From the NCBI GenBank assembly GCA_031277805.1, contig JAITLR010000021.1, positions 100,404 to 164,403 on the forward strand: 64,000 nucleotides of DNA, written 5' to 3'. This DNA comes from Comamonas sp. (lineage in GTDB: Bacteria; Pseudomonadota; Gammaproteobacteria; Burkholderiales; Burkholderiaceae_C). Position 1 is the first letter of the stretch, and each line of letters starts with the position of its first letter. The notes below the pieces were generated by a model that was not told the DNA's origin, made no database searches, and worked only from the letters and a program-made list of their open reading frames with translations. Positions 36,667 to 44,797 of the stretch are shown here, in pieces. Made by a program: the position numbers and the translations under genes.

Positions 36667-37884
36667 TCAGGGCAGGCGGGGCTTGACTTTTCCGGCTGCC
36701 AGCTTGGCGTTCACGCGGGCCTGCTCCACGTCGGCCGCGCGCGCCAGCGCCACGCCCATACGGCGCTTCACAAAGCTCTCCGGCTTGCCAAACAGGCGCA
36801 GATCGGTGCCGGCAATCGCCAATGCCTCGTCCACACCATCAAAGACCAGCCCTTCGGCATCCTGACCGCCATAGATCACGGCACTGGCACCAGGGTTGCG
36901 CAGGCTGGCATCCACGGGCAGACCCAGAATGGCGCGCGCATGCAGCTCGAACTCGCTTTGCCACTGCGTGGCCAGCGTGACCAGACCCGTATCGTGGGGA
37001 CGTGGTGAGACTTCGCTGAACCAGACCTGCTCACCCTTCACAAACAGTTCCACGCCGAACAGGCCCAGGCCACCCAGGTCATCGGTCACAGCCTTGGCAA
37101 TCTGGCGCGATTTTTCCAGTGCCGCAGCCTGCATGGGCTGGGGCTGCCAGCTTTCTACATAATCCCCGGCCTGCTGGATATGGCCAATAGGATCGCAGAA
37201 ATGGGTCTCTACCTGGCCGTCGCTGCCCTTGGCACGCACGGTCAACTGGGTGATCTCATAGTCGAAATCGATAAAGCCTTCGACGATGACCCGGCCCTTG
37301 GCCACGCGGCCACCGGCCATGGCGTAGTCCCAGGCTGTTTGCACGTCGGTCGCTGAGTCGATCTTGCTCTGGCCCTTGCCCGAGCTGCTCATCACAGGCT
37401 TGACCACACAGGGATAGCCGATGGCGGGTTGCCCATCGCTGCCGTCAATTGCGGCTTGCAACTCGGCCAGTGAATCGCAGAAACGGTAGGGGCTGGTCGG
37501 CAGGCCCAGGGTTTCGGCAGCCAGACGGCGGATGCCTTCGCGGTCCATGGTCAGGCGCGTGGCGCGGGCCGTGGGCACCACCGTGACCACGCCTGCGGCC
37601 TCCAGCTCTTCAAGCATGGGGGTGGCAATGGCTTCGATCTCCGGCACGACCAGATCAGGCTTGATTTCCTCGATCAGCGCCTTGAGCTGGGTCGGATCGC
37701 TCATGGTGATGGTGCGCGCATGGTGGGCCACCTGCTGACCGGGCGCGTTCTCATAGCGGTCCACGGCAATGGTTTCCACGCCGAGGCGCTGCAGCGCAAT
37801 CAACACTTCCTTGCCCAGTTCACCGCTGCCCAGCAGCATGACTTTGGTGGCGTTGGGGGTGAGAGGGGTTCCTAAGGTGGTCAT
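36667..37884 (-). CDS. purT: Formate-dependent phosphoribosylglycinamide formyltransferase (PurT)
   Basis: 405 residues, ATP-grasp enzyme that formylates GAR with formate and ATP in purine synthesis. [41 protein letters not shown] at the start, then [27 protein letters not shown] and [30 protein letters not shown] are conserved. ATG 37884 ([10 protein letters not shown]) has AGGA seven bases upstream; an open frame of 14 codons before it is not conserved. The C-terminal [10 protein letters not shown] tail is basic. Confidence 0.96.
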   Translation of the reverse strand: MTTLGTPLTPNATKVMLLGSGELGKEVLIALQRLGVETIAVDRYENAPGQQVAHHARTITMSDPTQLKALIEEIKPDLVVPEIEAIATPMLEELEAAGVVTVVPTARATRLTMDREGIRRLAAETLGLPTSPYRFCDSLAELQAAIDGSDGQPAIGYPCVVKPVMSSSGKGQSKIDSATDVQTAWDYAMAGGRVAKGRVIVEGFIDFDYEITQLTVRAKGSDGQVETHFCDPIGHIQQAGDYVESWQPQPMQAAALEKSRQIAKAVTDDLGGLGLFGVELFVKGEQVWFSEVSPRPHDTGLVTLATQWQSEFELHARAILGLPVDASLRNPGASAVIYGGQDAEGLVFDGVDEALAIAGTDLRLFGKPESFVKRRMGVALARAADVEQARVNAKLAAGKVKPRLP

Positions 37885-37927
37885 CAGTGCATCCTGCAGG
37901 TGTGTGGCTTCTATGAGTAACGCCATG

Positions 37928-37959
37928 AAAAAGGCCCGGCAAAGTCACCTTTGCCGGGC
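37928..37959 (-). terminator. Rho-independent terminator after the 37972-38445 gene
   Basis: GCCCGGCAAAG (37934-37944), TCAC, CTTTGCCGGGC (37949-37959) with a T-run on the minus strand at 37928-37932. It lies between the hypothetical gene and purT on the same strand. Confidence 0.88.
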
Positions 37960-37971
37960 TCCGATCATAGG

Positions 37972-38445
37972 TCAGCCCCAATGCCCTGCGGGTGCCTCAG
38001 CCACATTGGGCAGCACCACGGCCTGCGTACCGACCTGTACCACCTGGCCTCCGCGCTGCGCCGCATGTTCCCTGGCTTGTTCCAAGGTGGAGAACCAGTG
38101 ATTGGGGTAGCCCGCACGCAGGGCCACGGCCTCCAAGGGCAGATGCACATCCGGGTTCTCGCCTGCCAGCGCGTCTCGATAGCTGGCCCAGTCCGACATG
38201 CCGGCTTCCAGCGCAAGCATCTGCAGCACATGCTTGCGCTGAACCATGGCTTTCTGGACAAACAGCTGAGGCAGATTCAGTCCCAAAAGAACCCGACTGG
38301 AAATCAAACGTCGCAATACGGGCAACGACTGCATCCGCGAATCGGCAACGGCCTGTCTATGCAGCAGCTTGGCTACACGCAGTACAGCGGCCACTCGCTC
38401 GGAAACGCGGGCTTCAAAAGGATGAAATAAGGGTGAGGTATGCAT
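37972..38445 (-). CDS. Hypothetical protein
   Basis: 157 residues, not recognised. Basic, helical N-terminal part (SERVAAVLRVAKLLHRQAVADSRMQSLPVLRRLISS) and a middle segment LLGLNLPQLFVQKAMVQRKHVLQMLALEAGMSDWASYRDAL; the latter resembles stretches seen in small conserved proteobacterial proteins of unknown role. The C-terminus (HWFSTLEQAREHAAQRGGQVVQVGTQAVVLP) has a VVQVG-type beta pattern. It has a good terminator downstream. Start codon lies within the palindrome GGTATGCATACC. No signal peptide or membrane segment. Confidence 0.7.
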   Translation of the reverse strand: MHTSPLFHPFEARVSERVAAVLRVAKLLHRQAVADSRMQSLPVLRRLISSRVLLGLNLPQLFVQKAMVQRKHVLQMLALEAGMSDWASYRDALAGENPDVHLPLEAVALRAGYPNHWFSTLEQAREHAAQRGGQVVQVGTQAVVLPNVAEAPAGHWG

Positions 38446-38526
38446 ACCAACTCCTGTGAACGGGCTGGTCTCGCTACGCGCCCGGAATGGTATGCAAGCT
38501 TGATGCTTGCGATCAACAATGACACA

Positions 38527-38570
38527 ACTTACGCAAATCAGCAGCGGCGGCCCGGCTTGTTTGCGTAAGT
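38527..38570. mobile_element. Miniature element with 11-bp terminal inverted repeats, copy A (44 bp)
   Basis: ACTTACGCAAA at 38527-38537 and TTTGCGTAAGT at 38560-38570 are perfect inverted ends. The 22 internal bases (ending GGCGGCCCGGCTTG) are the reverse complement of the left part of copy B at 55281-55359. Nature unknown: it could be a MITE remnant, a REP-like sequence or a protein-binding palindrome. Confidence 0.55.
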
Positions 38571-38701
38571 CGATGAAGGTGCGTCTGCTTTTGCGAGATG
38601 GGCGGCCTCTCAGCCCAAGCGTGGATTATACCGAACCGGCCTTCCCGGGCCTTGACTGTGCCTGCAACGGCTCGCACGACCCGCCCACTCATTCACGCCA
38701 A

Positions 38702-39067
38702 TCAGCGCAGCACCGGCGAGTAATGCTGGATACGACAAGGTCCGCGATCCTTGCACTCGCCATCCAGATAACGATAACGCACCGCCACGGTTGTACCTGG
38801 CTTGGGCCATTGGCGGCGTGGCAGCTCGCTCTGGTAGTCGGCAGTCTCCGGCCTGAAGCTCAGCGCCGTACCGGCCTGCGGGCACTCGGCCTGCCCCTTG
38901 GCCTGACTTTCGATGACGCGGGCCTGCAGCCGGTGACGGTCGGTTTGCTTGTCACGCACCTCGACCTTGAGATCGCAGATCTCCCAGCTCCCCGCCAAAG
39001 CCGGGGCGCTGGCGGTCAACAACAAGGCGATCGCCGCCAGGCAGCTTCGGGTTTTATTCATAGACAT
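38702..39067 (-). CDS. Small secreted protein of unknown function
   Basis: 121 residues from the ATG at 39067 (MSMNKTRSCLAAIALLLTAS); a second ATG at 39061 is equally possible. The N-terminus is a typical signal peptide ending near APALA-GSWEICDLKV. Mature part about 95 residues with four cysteines (EICDL, AECPQ, GECKD, GPCRIQ) that could form two disulfides, and a beta-rich pattern. It overlaps the end of the TenA-like gene by 14 or 8 bases, so it is probably co-expressed. Not recognised. Confidence 0.72.
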   Translation of the reverse strand: MSMNKTRSCLAAIALLLTASAPALAGSWEICDLKVEVRDKQTDRHRLQARVIESQAKGQAECPQAGTALSFRPETADYQSELPRRQWPKPGTTVAVRYRYLDGECKDRGPCRIQHYSPVLR

Positions 39068-39728
39068 GGTCAAAGAACTGGCGCTCCAGTTTCACGGCGC
39101 GCTGGAAGTAGCTGGTAGCTTCGGCTTTTTGCTGCGCATCCAGCATGGGAGCTATGCGGTCCAGCTCGCTGCGCAACCAGCCCACAAAGCCGCGGAAGAA
39201 GTCATTGGCGTGCAGCACTATCCATTCCGAATGCTCGAAGCGTTCGGGCATGGTCATCTGCTTCTTGGCATCCTGATCGGCCCAGTCCAGATAGAGACCC
39301 TCAGCCACCGCCAGCACTGCCATGCAGTTGGCATAGCTCAGGCTCTGGGCAGCTTCGTGCATGAGCTGTTGGAAAGCCTGGGTCGGTGCCATCAGCTCCG
39401 GCGCCAGGCGCTGCTCTTGCGGCACGCCCAGCATATCGAAGCTGCGCAGGAAATAAGTGTTCTCATCGCTGGTGATCATGGCTGCAAACTGCGACAGCGT
39501 CACGCGCGGTGCAAACACATCGGCACTGGCAATGGCCGCGCCCAGCAGGGCTACGAAACGGTTGATGAACTGATAGTCCTGCACCAGATATTTGCGCAGC
39601 ACTGCGTCGCTCAGGCTGCCGTCAAAAATCTCTTGCACAAAGCGGTGCTGAACACAGGCGTCCCAGTCGGCGATGCAGGACTGGCGCAGCTGTTCAGCAA
39701 AGCCTTGAGAAGGGTCACGCTCACTCAC
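39054..39728 (-). CDS. TenA/THI-4-family protein (thiaminase II-like)
   Basis: 224 residues, all-helical TenA fold: FVQEIFDGSLSDAVLRKYLVQDYQFINRFVALLGAAIASA is characteristic of the N-terminal helices; the second half includes SYANCMAVLAVAEGLYLDWAD and NDFFRGFVGWLRSELDRI. Members hydrolyse aminopyrimidines or thiamine in salvage. The usual active-site cysteine region reads AVAEGLYLDW here, which fits the TenA_E-type rather than the classical TenA_C-type; this is a judgement by eye. No thiamine genes are adjacent. ATG 39728 follows GAGGCCTC. Confidence 0.78.
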   Translation of the reverse strand: MSERDPSQGFAEQLRQSCIADWDACVQHRFVQEIFDGSLSDAVLRKYLVQDYQFINRFVALLGAAIASADVFAPRVTLSQFAAMITSDENTYFLRSFDMLGVPQEQRLAPELMAPTQAFQQLMHEAAQSLSYANCMAVLAVAEGLYLDWADQDAKKQMTMPERFEHSEWIVLHANDFFRGFVGWLRSELDRIAPMLDAQQKAEATSYFQRAVKLERQFFDHVYE

Positions 39729-39765
39729 AGAGGCCTCCTTTGATTCAATTCATTATCGATTCAAT

Positions 39766-39811
39766 AGCTGCAAGCGCTTGAAGGATAAGCGCTTGTGACC
39801 AATTTCACTGA
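39766..39811. repeat. Palindromic intergenic repeat, copy 5 (short form)
   Basis: CAATAGCTGCAAGCGCTTGA followed by GGATAAGCGCTTGTGACCAATTTCACTG. Arms CAAGCGCTT and AAGCGCTTG pair. The ending GACCAATTTCACT is shared with copy 6. Confidence 0.7.
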
Positions 39812-39815
39812 GATT

Positions 39816-40289
39816 TCAATGCGTCAGCCCTGAAGGCTTGACACCACGTTGCGGGATACCGCCGACAGTATCGAACTGCATATCCGCAGTCCACACGGCA
39901 TCGTCCCAGTTCCAGGGGCTGCTGGCATGCTCCAGACTCAGCACATGCACGCCGCTCATGTCCTTGACCCGCTCTCTGAGCCAGTCGGCCTGGTCGCCGC
40001 GCACAAACACCAGACAGGCAATTTCCCAGTCGGGCTGGGTGATGCCCAGGCTGTGCAGCTGCGCCAGCAGCGGCGCATACCATTTTTCGACACGCTCATT
40101 GAGACGGTTGACCAGCGCCAGCGGATAGCCCGAGGCAGACACCTCGACCACATAGACCTGCTTGCGTGCTGGGCGCAACGCCACAAAAGCCGGGCATTGC
40201 CAACCGTCCGCCAGCTCGTATTTAGGGGCTACAAAGGTTTCACCATTGGCCGTGAGCAGTTGCATCACGGCTTCTTCGTGTCGGTCCAT
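39816..40289 (-). CDS. Hypothetical protein
   Basis: 157 residues from ATG 40289 (MDRHEEAVMQLLTANGETFV); AGGAG lies nine bases before it. The pattern PAFVALRPARKQVYVVEVSASGYPLALVNRLNER-like middle (beta-hairpin rich) and CLVFVRGDQADWLRERVKDMSGVHVLSLEHA suggest an alpha/beta domain that might resemble a nuclease-like or NERD-like core, but this is weak. Not recognised; no membrane segment. It sits between the TenA-like gene and the 6-phosphofructokinase gene on the same strand. Confidence 0.7.
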   Translation of the reverse strand: MDRHEEAVMQLLTANGETFVAPKYELADGWQCPAFVALRPARKQVYVVEVSASGYPLALVNRLNERVEKWYAPLLAQLHSLGITQPDWEIACLVFVRGDQADWLRERVKDMSGVHVLSLEHASSPWNWDDAVWTADMQFDTVGGIPQRGVKPSGLTH

Positions 40290-40347
40290 CCGGTAAATCT
40301 CCTGCACGCAGACTCAAAGTACGTGCCAGCTCACACCTTAGCGCAGC

Positions 40348-41403
40348 TCAGACCTCGCCAAAACAAATGCCAATATCGCGCGCCATGGTCAGCAAGGGGC
40401 TGTCCAGCGGCACGGTACGCTGGGTATTGGCCACCTTGGCAATTTCCACGCTGCCGATGCGCCCGTCTTGCAGTGTGACCATATGACCAAACTTGCCGTC
40501 CAGCACCAGCTGCGCAGCATGGTGGCCGAACTGCGTGGCCAGCACACGGTCGAACGGCGTGGGGTCGCCACCGCGCTGCACATGGCCCAGCACCGTGGTG
40601 CGCACCTCGCTCTTGAGGTGAGGCTGCAGGCGTTCTCGCAGCACATGACCGACACCGCCCAGACGCACGGGGTCGGGACTGTGTGCGATGCGCTCGCGTA
40701 CCGTCAGGCTCTGGCCGCTTTCCTTGGCGCCTTCGCCGATGCAGATGATGGTGTAGCGCTGGCGCTCTTCGCGAGCCTTGCAGAAGTCGACGATAGCCTG
40801 CAGGTCGTAATCGATCTCGGGCAGCAAAATGATGTCGGCCGCACCGGCGATGCCGGACTCCAGCGCCAGCCAGCCCGCATGGCGGCCCATGGTCTCGACA
40901 ATCATCACACGGTGATGGCTCATGGCCGTGCTCTCGATACGGCGCAGGCTCTCGGTCACCGTGGCCACGGCCGTATCGAAGCCAAAGCTGCGCTCGCAGT
41001 TGGCAATGTCGTTATCGATGGTCTTGGGCACGCCCACGCATTGCAGTCCCACCTGAGCCAGACCATGGGCCAGGCTCATAGTGCCATCGCCGCCGATGGC
41101 AACCACCACATCCAGACCCAGCTCCTGCACATTGCGACCCACCTGGGCCAGCGTGGCTTCGTCGCGCAGCGGATTGGCGCTGTTGCTGGTGCCCAGAATG
41201 GTGCCGCCGATGTGCAGAATGCCGCTGACTTCATCCCAGCTCAGCGGCTTGACGCGCGGCACCTCGCCCATCAGGCCCTCAAAGCCGTCGGCAATGCCCA
41301 GCACCTCGCACTGGCCATGGTTGATCAGGGATTTGGTGACCGCACGGATCACCGCATTGAGACCCGGGCAATCGCCGCCACCGGTCAACACACCAACGCG
41401 CAT
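40348..41403 (-). CDS. pfkA: 6-phosphofructokinase (group III-like)
   Basis: 351 residues. MRVGVLTGGGDCPGLNAVIR start, VAIGGDGTMS (GGDGT at 104-108), VPKTIDNDI (PKTIDND 126-132), ETMGRHAGWLALE and GHVQRGGDPTPFDR match the PfkA superfamily. The pairing of Gly at the position that is Asp in pyrophosphate-type enzymes with Lys in PKTIDND is the group III pattern, known from both ATP- and PPi-using enzymes; donor is not decided by sequence reading. ATG 41403 has GGAGAG upstream. The 19 further upstream codons lack similarity. Confidence 0.9.
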   Translation of the reverse strand: MRVGVLTGGGDCPGLNAVIRAVTKSLINHGQCEVLGIADGFEGLMGEVPRVKPLSWDEVSGILHIGGTILGTSNSANPLRDEATLAQVGRNVQELGLDVVVAIGGDGTMSLAHGLAQVGLQCVGVPKTIDNDIANCERSFGFDTAVATVTESLRRIESTAMSHHRVMIVETMGRHAGWLALESGIAGAADIILLPEIDYDLQAIVDFCKAREERQRYTIICIGEGAKESGQSLTVRERIAHSPDPVRLGGVGHVLRERLQPHLKSEVRTTVLGHVQRGGDPTPFDRVLATQFGHHAAQLVLDGKFGHMVTLQDGRIGSVEIAKVANTQRTVPLDSPLLTMARDIGICFGEV

Positions 41404-41456
41404 GAAGGAACTCTCCAAAACAGGGACAGCCTCTATCATCCCATGGCGCCAGCGGC

Positions 41457-43259
41457 TCAAAGCACTGGCGTCGCAGAGGAAATACCGGCCGCGCGGATTT
41501 TGCCCGTCCCGGCATCGAGCACCCAGCGCTTGTCATGAAAACGCGCCACGCTGTCGCGGTGAGCCACGGAGACCAACGCCCCACCCCGCTCTCCCACCAG
41601 TTGCGCCAGGCGCGCGTAGACCTCGGCCTCGGCCGGGCCGTCCAGCGCGCTGCTCGCCTCGTCGGCAAACACCCAGGCCGGGCGCTTGAGCAATACGCGC
41701 GCAATCGCCAGACGCTGGCGCTCACCGCCCGAGAGCAGCGCATTCCAGGTGGCCTGCCGGTCCAGCTGTCCCACCAATCGCGGCAGTTGCGCCTCTATCA
41801 GCGCCTGCTCCAGCGCCGCATCGGCATAGCGCATGGCCGGCTCGGGATAGGCCAGCGCATCGCGCAGGCTGCCGTCAGGGAAATAAGGGCGCTGTGGAAT
41901 GAACATGGCGTCCGCAGGCCGCTGCAGCCTGCCTTTGGCAAACGGCCAGATGCCCGCGAACACACGCAGCAGCGTGGATTTGCCGCTGCCCGATGGGCCG
42001 CTGATCAGCAGCCTGTCACCAGGCTCCACGCTCAGATCGCAGGCCCGCATGATGCGCTCGCCATTGGGCAGATCCACCTCCAGGGCTTCGGTATGCAGCT
42101 GTGCACCGGTCTGCACGCGGACCGTTTCGGTTGCGGTCTCCTCGCCGTGCAAACTGGTGTCAAAACCGCCCAGGCGATTGGTGGTGGCGCGCCATGCCGC
42201 GATGTCGGCGTAGTTGTTGACGACCCAGCTCAGCGAGTCCTGCACCTGGTTGAAAGCCGAAGCGATCTGCATGAGCTGGCCCAGCTGTATGGCGCCACTG
42301 AAAAAGCGCGGCGCCGCGATGATGAAGGGGAACACCACGGCAGCCTGACCGAAGAAATTGGTGAACCAGGTCAGGTTCTTCTGTTTGCGGATCAGCTGCA
42401 GATAGTTGGCCAGCGCATCCGAGAAGCGCAGCGATAGCTGGGCGCCTTCCACGCGCTCGCCGCCATCCAGTGCAATAGCTTCGGAATGCTCGCGCACGCG
42501 GATCATGTGGTGACGAAAATTGGCCTCCAGCTGCTGCTGGCGATTGTTGAGCCAGACCTGCGGTTTGCCGATCCAGAAGGTGATGGCGCTGCCCACCAGG
42601 CAGTACAGCACGGCCATCCAGACCATGAAGCCGGGGATATGCAGATCGCCGCCACCCAGCAGTTGCGGCAGACTCATATCCATGGCTGAACTCAGACCCC
42701 ACAGAATGCCGACAAAGCTCACGAAGGTGACGCAGGCATTGAGCAGTCCCATGGAGAGCGATACCGTGTAGCTGGTGAAGAGGTTGAGGTCTTCCTGGAT
42801 ACGCTGGTCGGGGTTGTCCGGCACGCCGGAGTGCCTGCCCGAACCTTCCGCGTAGCGCCCCAGTTCCAGCCGGTAAAACGCCTGATGCGCCAGCCAGCGC
42901 CCCAGCATGTGCTGGGTGAGCCAGCGCCGCCAGTTCAGCTGCAGCAGCTGGGTCAGGTAGAACCTGTAGACCGCAATGACGATATAGACCAGCGCCAGCC
43001 AGAGAAAGCGCCACAGCTGCTGCCAGAACACATCGGCCTGCTTGTTCTGCAGTGCGTCGTAGAACACGCGGTTCCACTCGTTGATCTGCACCAGCATGAA
43101 CACGGCCGCAAGGTTCAGCGCCACGATGGCGGCCAGCAGACCCCAGGCCTTGGCCTTCTGGTCGGAGACGAAGTACGGACGGCTCAGAGCGAAAGCCTGC
43201 CTGAAGACATGGATGCGGCTGTGCCCGGGGGCAGTTGCCGCTGTTGCGGTGGTGGTCAT
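41457..43259 (-). CDS. One-piece ABC transporter (YddA/Rv1819c-like, SbmA/BacA-type membrane domain), paralogue 1
   Basis: 600 residues. Membrane domain of about six helices (WGLLAAIVALNLAAVFMLVQINEW, FLWLALVYIVIAVYRFYLTQLLQ, LLNACVTFVSFVGILWGL and others) with the family segments RRWLTQHMLGRWLAHQAFYRLEL and DNPDQRIQEDLNLFTSY. The nucleotide-binding domain has Walker A GPSGSGKSTLL (421-429 plus), signature LSGGERQR and Walker B VFADEASSALD. Relatives transport peptides or cobalamin-like molecules in either direction; substrate here unknown. A close paralogue lies at 47893-49656. It is 53 bases upstream of the pfkA start, so both may be on one transcript. Confidence 0.92.
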   Translation of the reverse strand: MTTTATAATAPGHSRIHVFRQAFALSRPYFVSDQKAKAWGLLAAIVALNLAAVFMLVQINEWNRVFYDALQNKQADVFWQQLWRFLWLALVYIVIAVYRFYLTQLLQLNWRRWLTQHMLGRWLAHQAFYRLELGRYAEGSGRHSGVPDNPDQRIQEDLNLFTSYTVSLSMGLLNACVTFVSFVGILWGLSSAMDMSLPQLLGGGDLHIPGFMVWMAVLYCLVGSAITFWIGKPQVWLNNRQQQLEANFRHHMIRVREHSEAIALDGGERVEGAQLSLRFSDALANYLQLIRKQKNLTWFTNFFGQAAVVFPFIIAAPRFFSGAIQLGQLMQIASAFNQVQDSLSWVVNNYADIAAWRATTNRLGGFDTSLHGEETATETVRVQTGAQLHTEALEVDLPNGERIMRACDLSVEPGDRLLISGPSGSGKSTLLRVFAGIWPFAKGRLQRPADAMFIPQRPYFPDGSLRDALAYPEPAMRYADAALEQALIEAQLPRLVGQLDRQATWNALLSGGERQRLAIARVLLKRPAWVFADEASSALDGPAEAEVYARLAQLVGERGGALVSVAHRDSVARFHDKRWVLDAGTGKIRAAGISSATPVL

Positions 43260-43340
43260 GCGGCCTCTTGTCGTGAGAATCTGCAGCCAACTTACCCCTG
43301 CCGGCTGAGGTGAAACTTAAAAGCGCGCACGGCCCAGCCC

Positions 43341-43377
43341 AAAAAGCAGCCCTGCCGGCTCTCGCACGGCAGGGCTG
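43341..43377 (-). terminator. Rho-independent terminator after the cytochrome c subunit gene
   Basis: CAGCCCTGCCG (43347-43357) and CGGCAGGGCTG (43367-43377) form a perfect 11-bp stem; on the minus strand the five T bases at 43341-43345 follow. It separates the dehydrogenase genes from ABC paralogue 1. Confidence 0.88.
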
Positions 43378-43423
43378 TCTGGTCGTCTGCGGCCCTTATC
43401 AAGACAAGGGCTGCATCTCAGTC

Positions 43424-44782
43424 TCAGTGATGGGCAGCAGAGGTGCGAACCTTGGCCACCTGGCTTGCCGAGACCTTGTCAGCGGTGTTGCCCCAGCCGG
43501 AGCGCACAAAGCTGGCCAAGGCGGCGATTTCTTCGTCATCCAGGCGGTCGTTGTAGCCCTGCATCACCAGATGCATGGGGCGACGGCTGGTCGCAGGCGA
43601 CGAAGTGCCGTTCAGGATCACCGATACCAGGGGCCGGGCATCCTCGCCCAACACCATGGCATTGCCTTGCAGCTCGGGGAAGATTTCGGGCGAGCCCTTG
43701 CCGGTCACAAAGTGACAGGCCGCGCAGTTGTCCAGGTACAGACGGGCGCCCAATGGCATGTCTGGCGAGGCGGACTTCAGCATCTTGGCCGTGGCCTGAC
43801 CTGCTTCATCTGCTGCCAGTGCAGGCATGCTGCGGGGGCCGGGAGCGGCGATCTGCGCGGACGTTGCCTGAACAGCCTCGCCGTCCATGCTCTTGAGGAA
43901 CACGGCCATGGCGTTCAGATCGGCATCCGTCATGTACTGCAGCGAATGCTCGACCACCAGGGCCATTTCGCCGTTGGCGATGGCATGGGTGTTACGTCCT
44001 GCGGCCAGATAGGCAGCCAGCTCTTGGGCAGTCCAATTCCTGATCGCCGAGTTCTTGCCGCGCATGGCAGGAGCGCTCCAGCCGTCGATCTCGCCGCCAG
44101 TCAGAAAGCTTGAATCGCTCAGGCGGGTGCCGTTTTGCGCCATGTAGCTGGTGCGTGGGCTGTGGCAGGCAGCGCAGTGGCCTGCGCCTTCCACCAGATA
44201 CTGACCACGGATCTGCTGGTCTTCGCCAGCCATGGGCTTGAAGTCTGCATCGCCAGACAGCGCCAGCCAGTTCCAGGCACGGATGCCGAAACGCATATTG
44301 AACGGGAAGCTCAGGCTGGTGGCCTGGACTTCGTTCTTCACAGGCTGAACTTCGGTCTGCAGGTAGTCATACAGTGCTCGGATATCGCTTTCCTTCATGA
44401 AGCGATAGTTTTCGTAGGGCATGGCCGGATACAGCTGCTGACCGTGACCACCGATGCCGTCCACCATGGCAGCGCGAAACTGGTCCAGCGTCCAGTTGCC
44501 GATACCGGTTTCCTTATCGGGCGTGATGTTGGAGGACCAGATCGTTCCCATGGGGCTTTCAATGCCACGGCCGCCAGACATGGGCGCGCCGTCCTTGGCC
44601 GTGTGGCAGGCCATGCAGTCACCTGCACGCATGACATATTCGCCACGACCGGGTTCGGCCTTCCAGTCCGCTGCCAGTGCTTCATTGGCAGGCGTGGGCT
44701 TGAAGGGTATGTTGATCAGTGCCAGGGCCGCGAGGGCGCCCAGGATGACCAGTGCAATCAGAATGCTGAGAGCTTTTTTCAT
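43424..44782 (-). CDS. Tri-heme cytochrome c subunit of membrane-bound dehydrogenase
   Basis: 452 residues. N-terminal anchor or signal helix (ALSILIALVILGALAALALI), then three c-type heme sites CMACH (56-60), CAACH (203-207) and CAACH (353-357), one in each of three cytochrome c domains. This is the layout of subunit II of gluconate-, sorbitol- or alcohol-type membrane-bound dehydrogenases: electrons pass from the flavoprotein to ubiquinone or a terminal oxidase in the periplasm. It follows the flavoprotein gene by 15 bases and is followed by a terminator, so it is the last gene of the unit. Confidence 0.94.
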   Translation of the reverse strand: MKKALSILIALVILGALAALALINIPFKPTPANEALAADWKAEPGRGEYVMRAGDCMACHTAKDGAPMSGGRGIESPMGTIWSSNITPDKETGIGNWTLDQFRAAMVDGIGGHGQQLYPAMPYENYRFMKESDIRALYDYLQTEVQPVKNEVQATSLSFPFNMRFGIRAWNWLALSGDADFKPMAGEDQQIRGQYLVEGAGHCAACHSPRTSYMAQNGTRLSDSSFLTGGEIDGWSAPAMRGKNSAIRNWTAQELAAYLAAGRNTHAIANGEMALVVEHSLQYMTDADLNAMAVFLKSMDGEAVQATSAQIAAPGPRSMPALAADEAGQATAKMLKSASPDMPLGARLYLDNCAACHFVTGKGSPEIFPELQGNAMVLGEDARPLVSVILNGTSSPATSRRPMHLVMQGYNDRLDDEEIAALASFVRSGWGNTADKVSASQVAKVRTSAAHH

Positions 44783-44797
44783 GCTGTGCTCTTCTCC

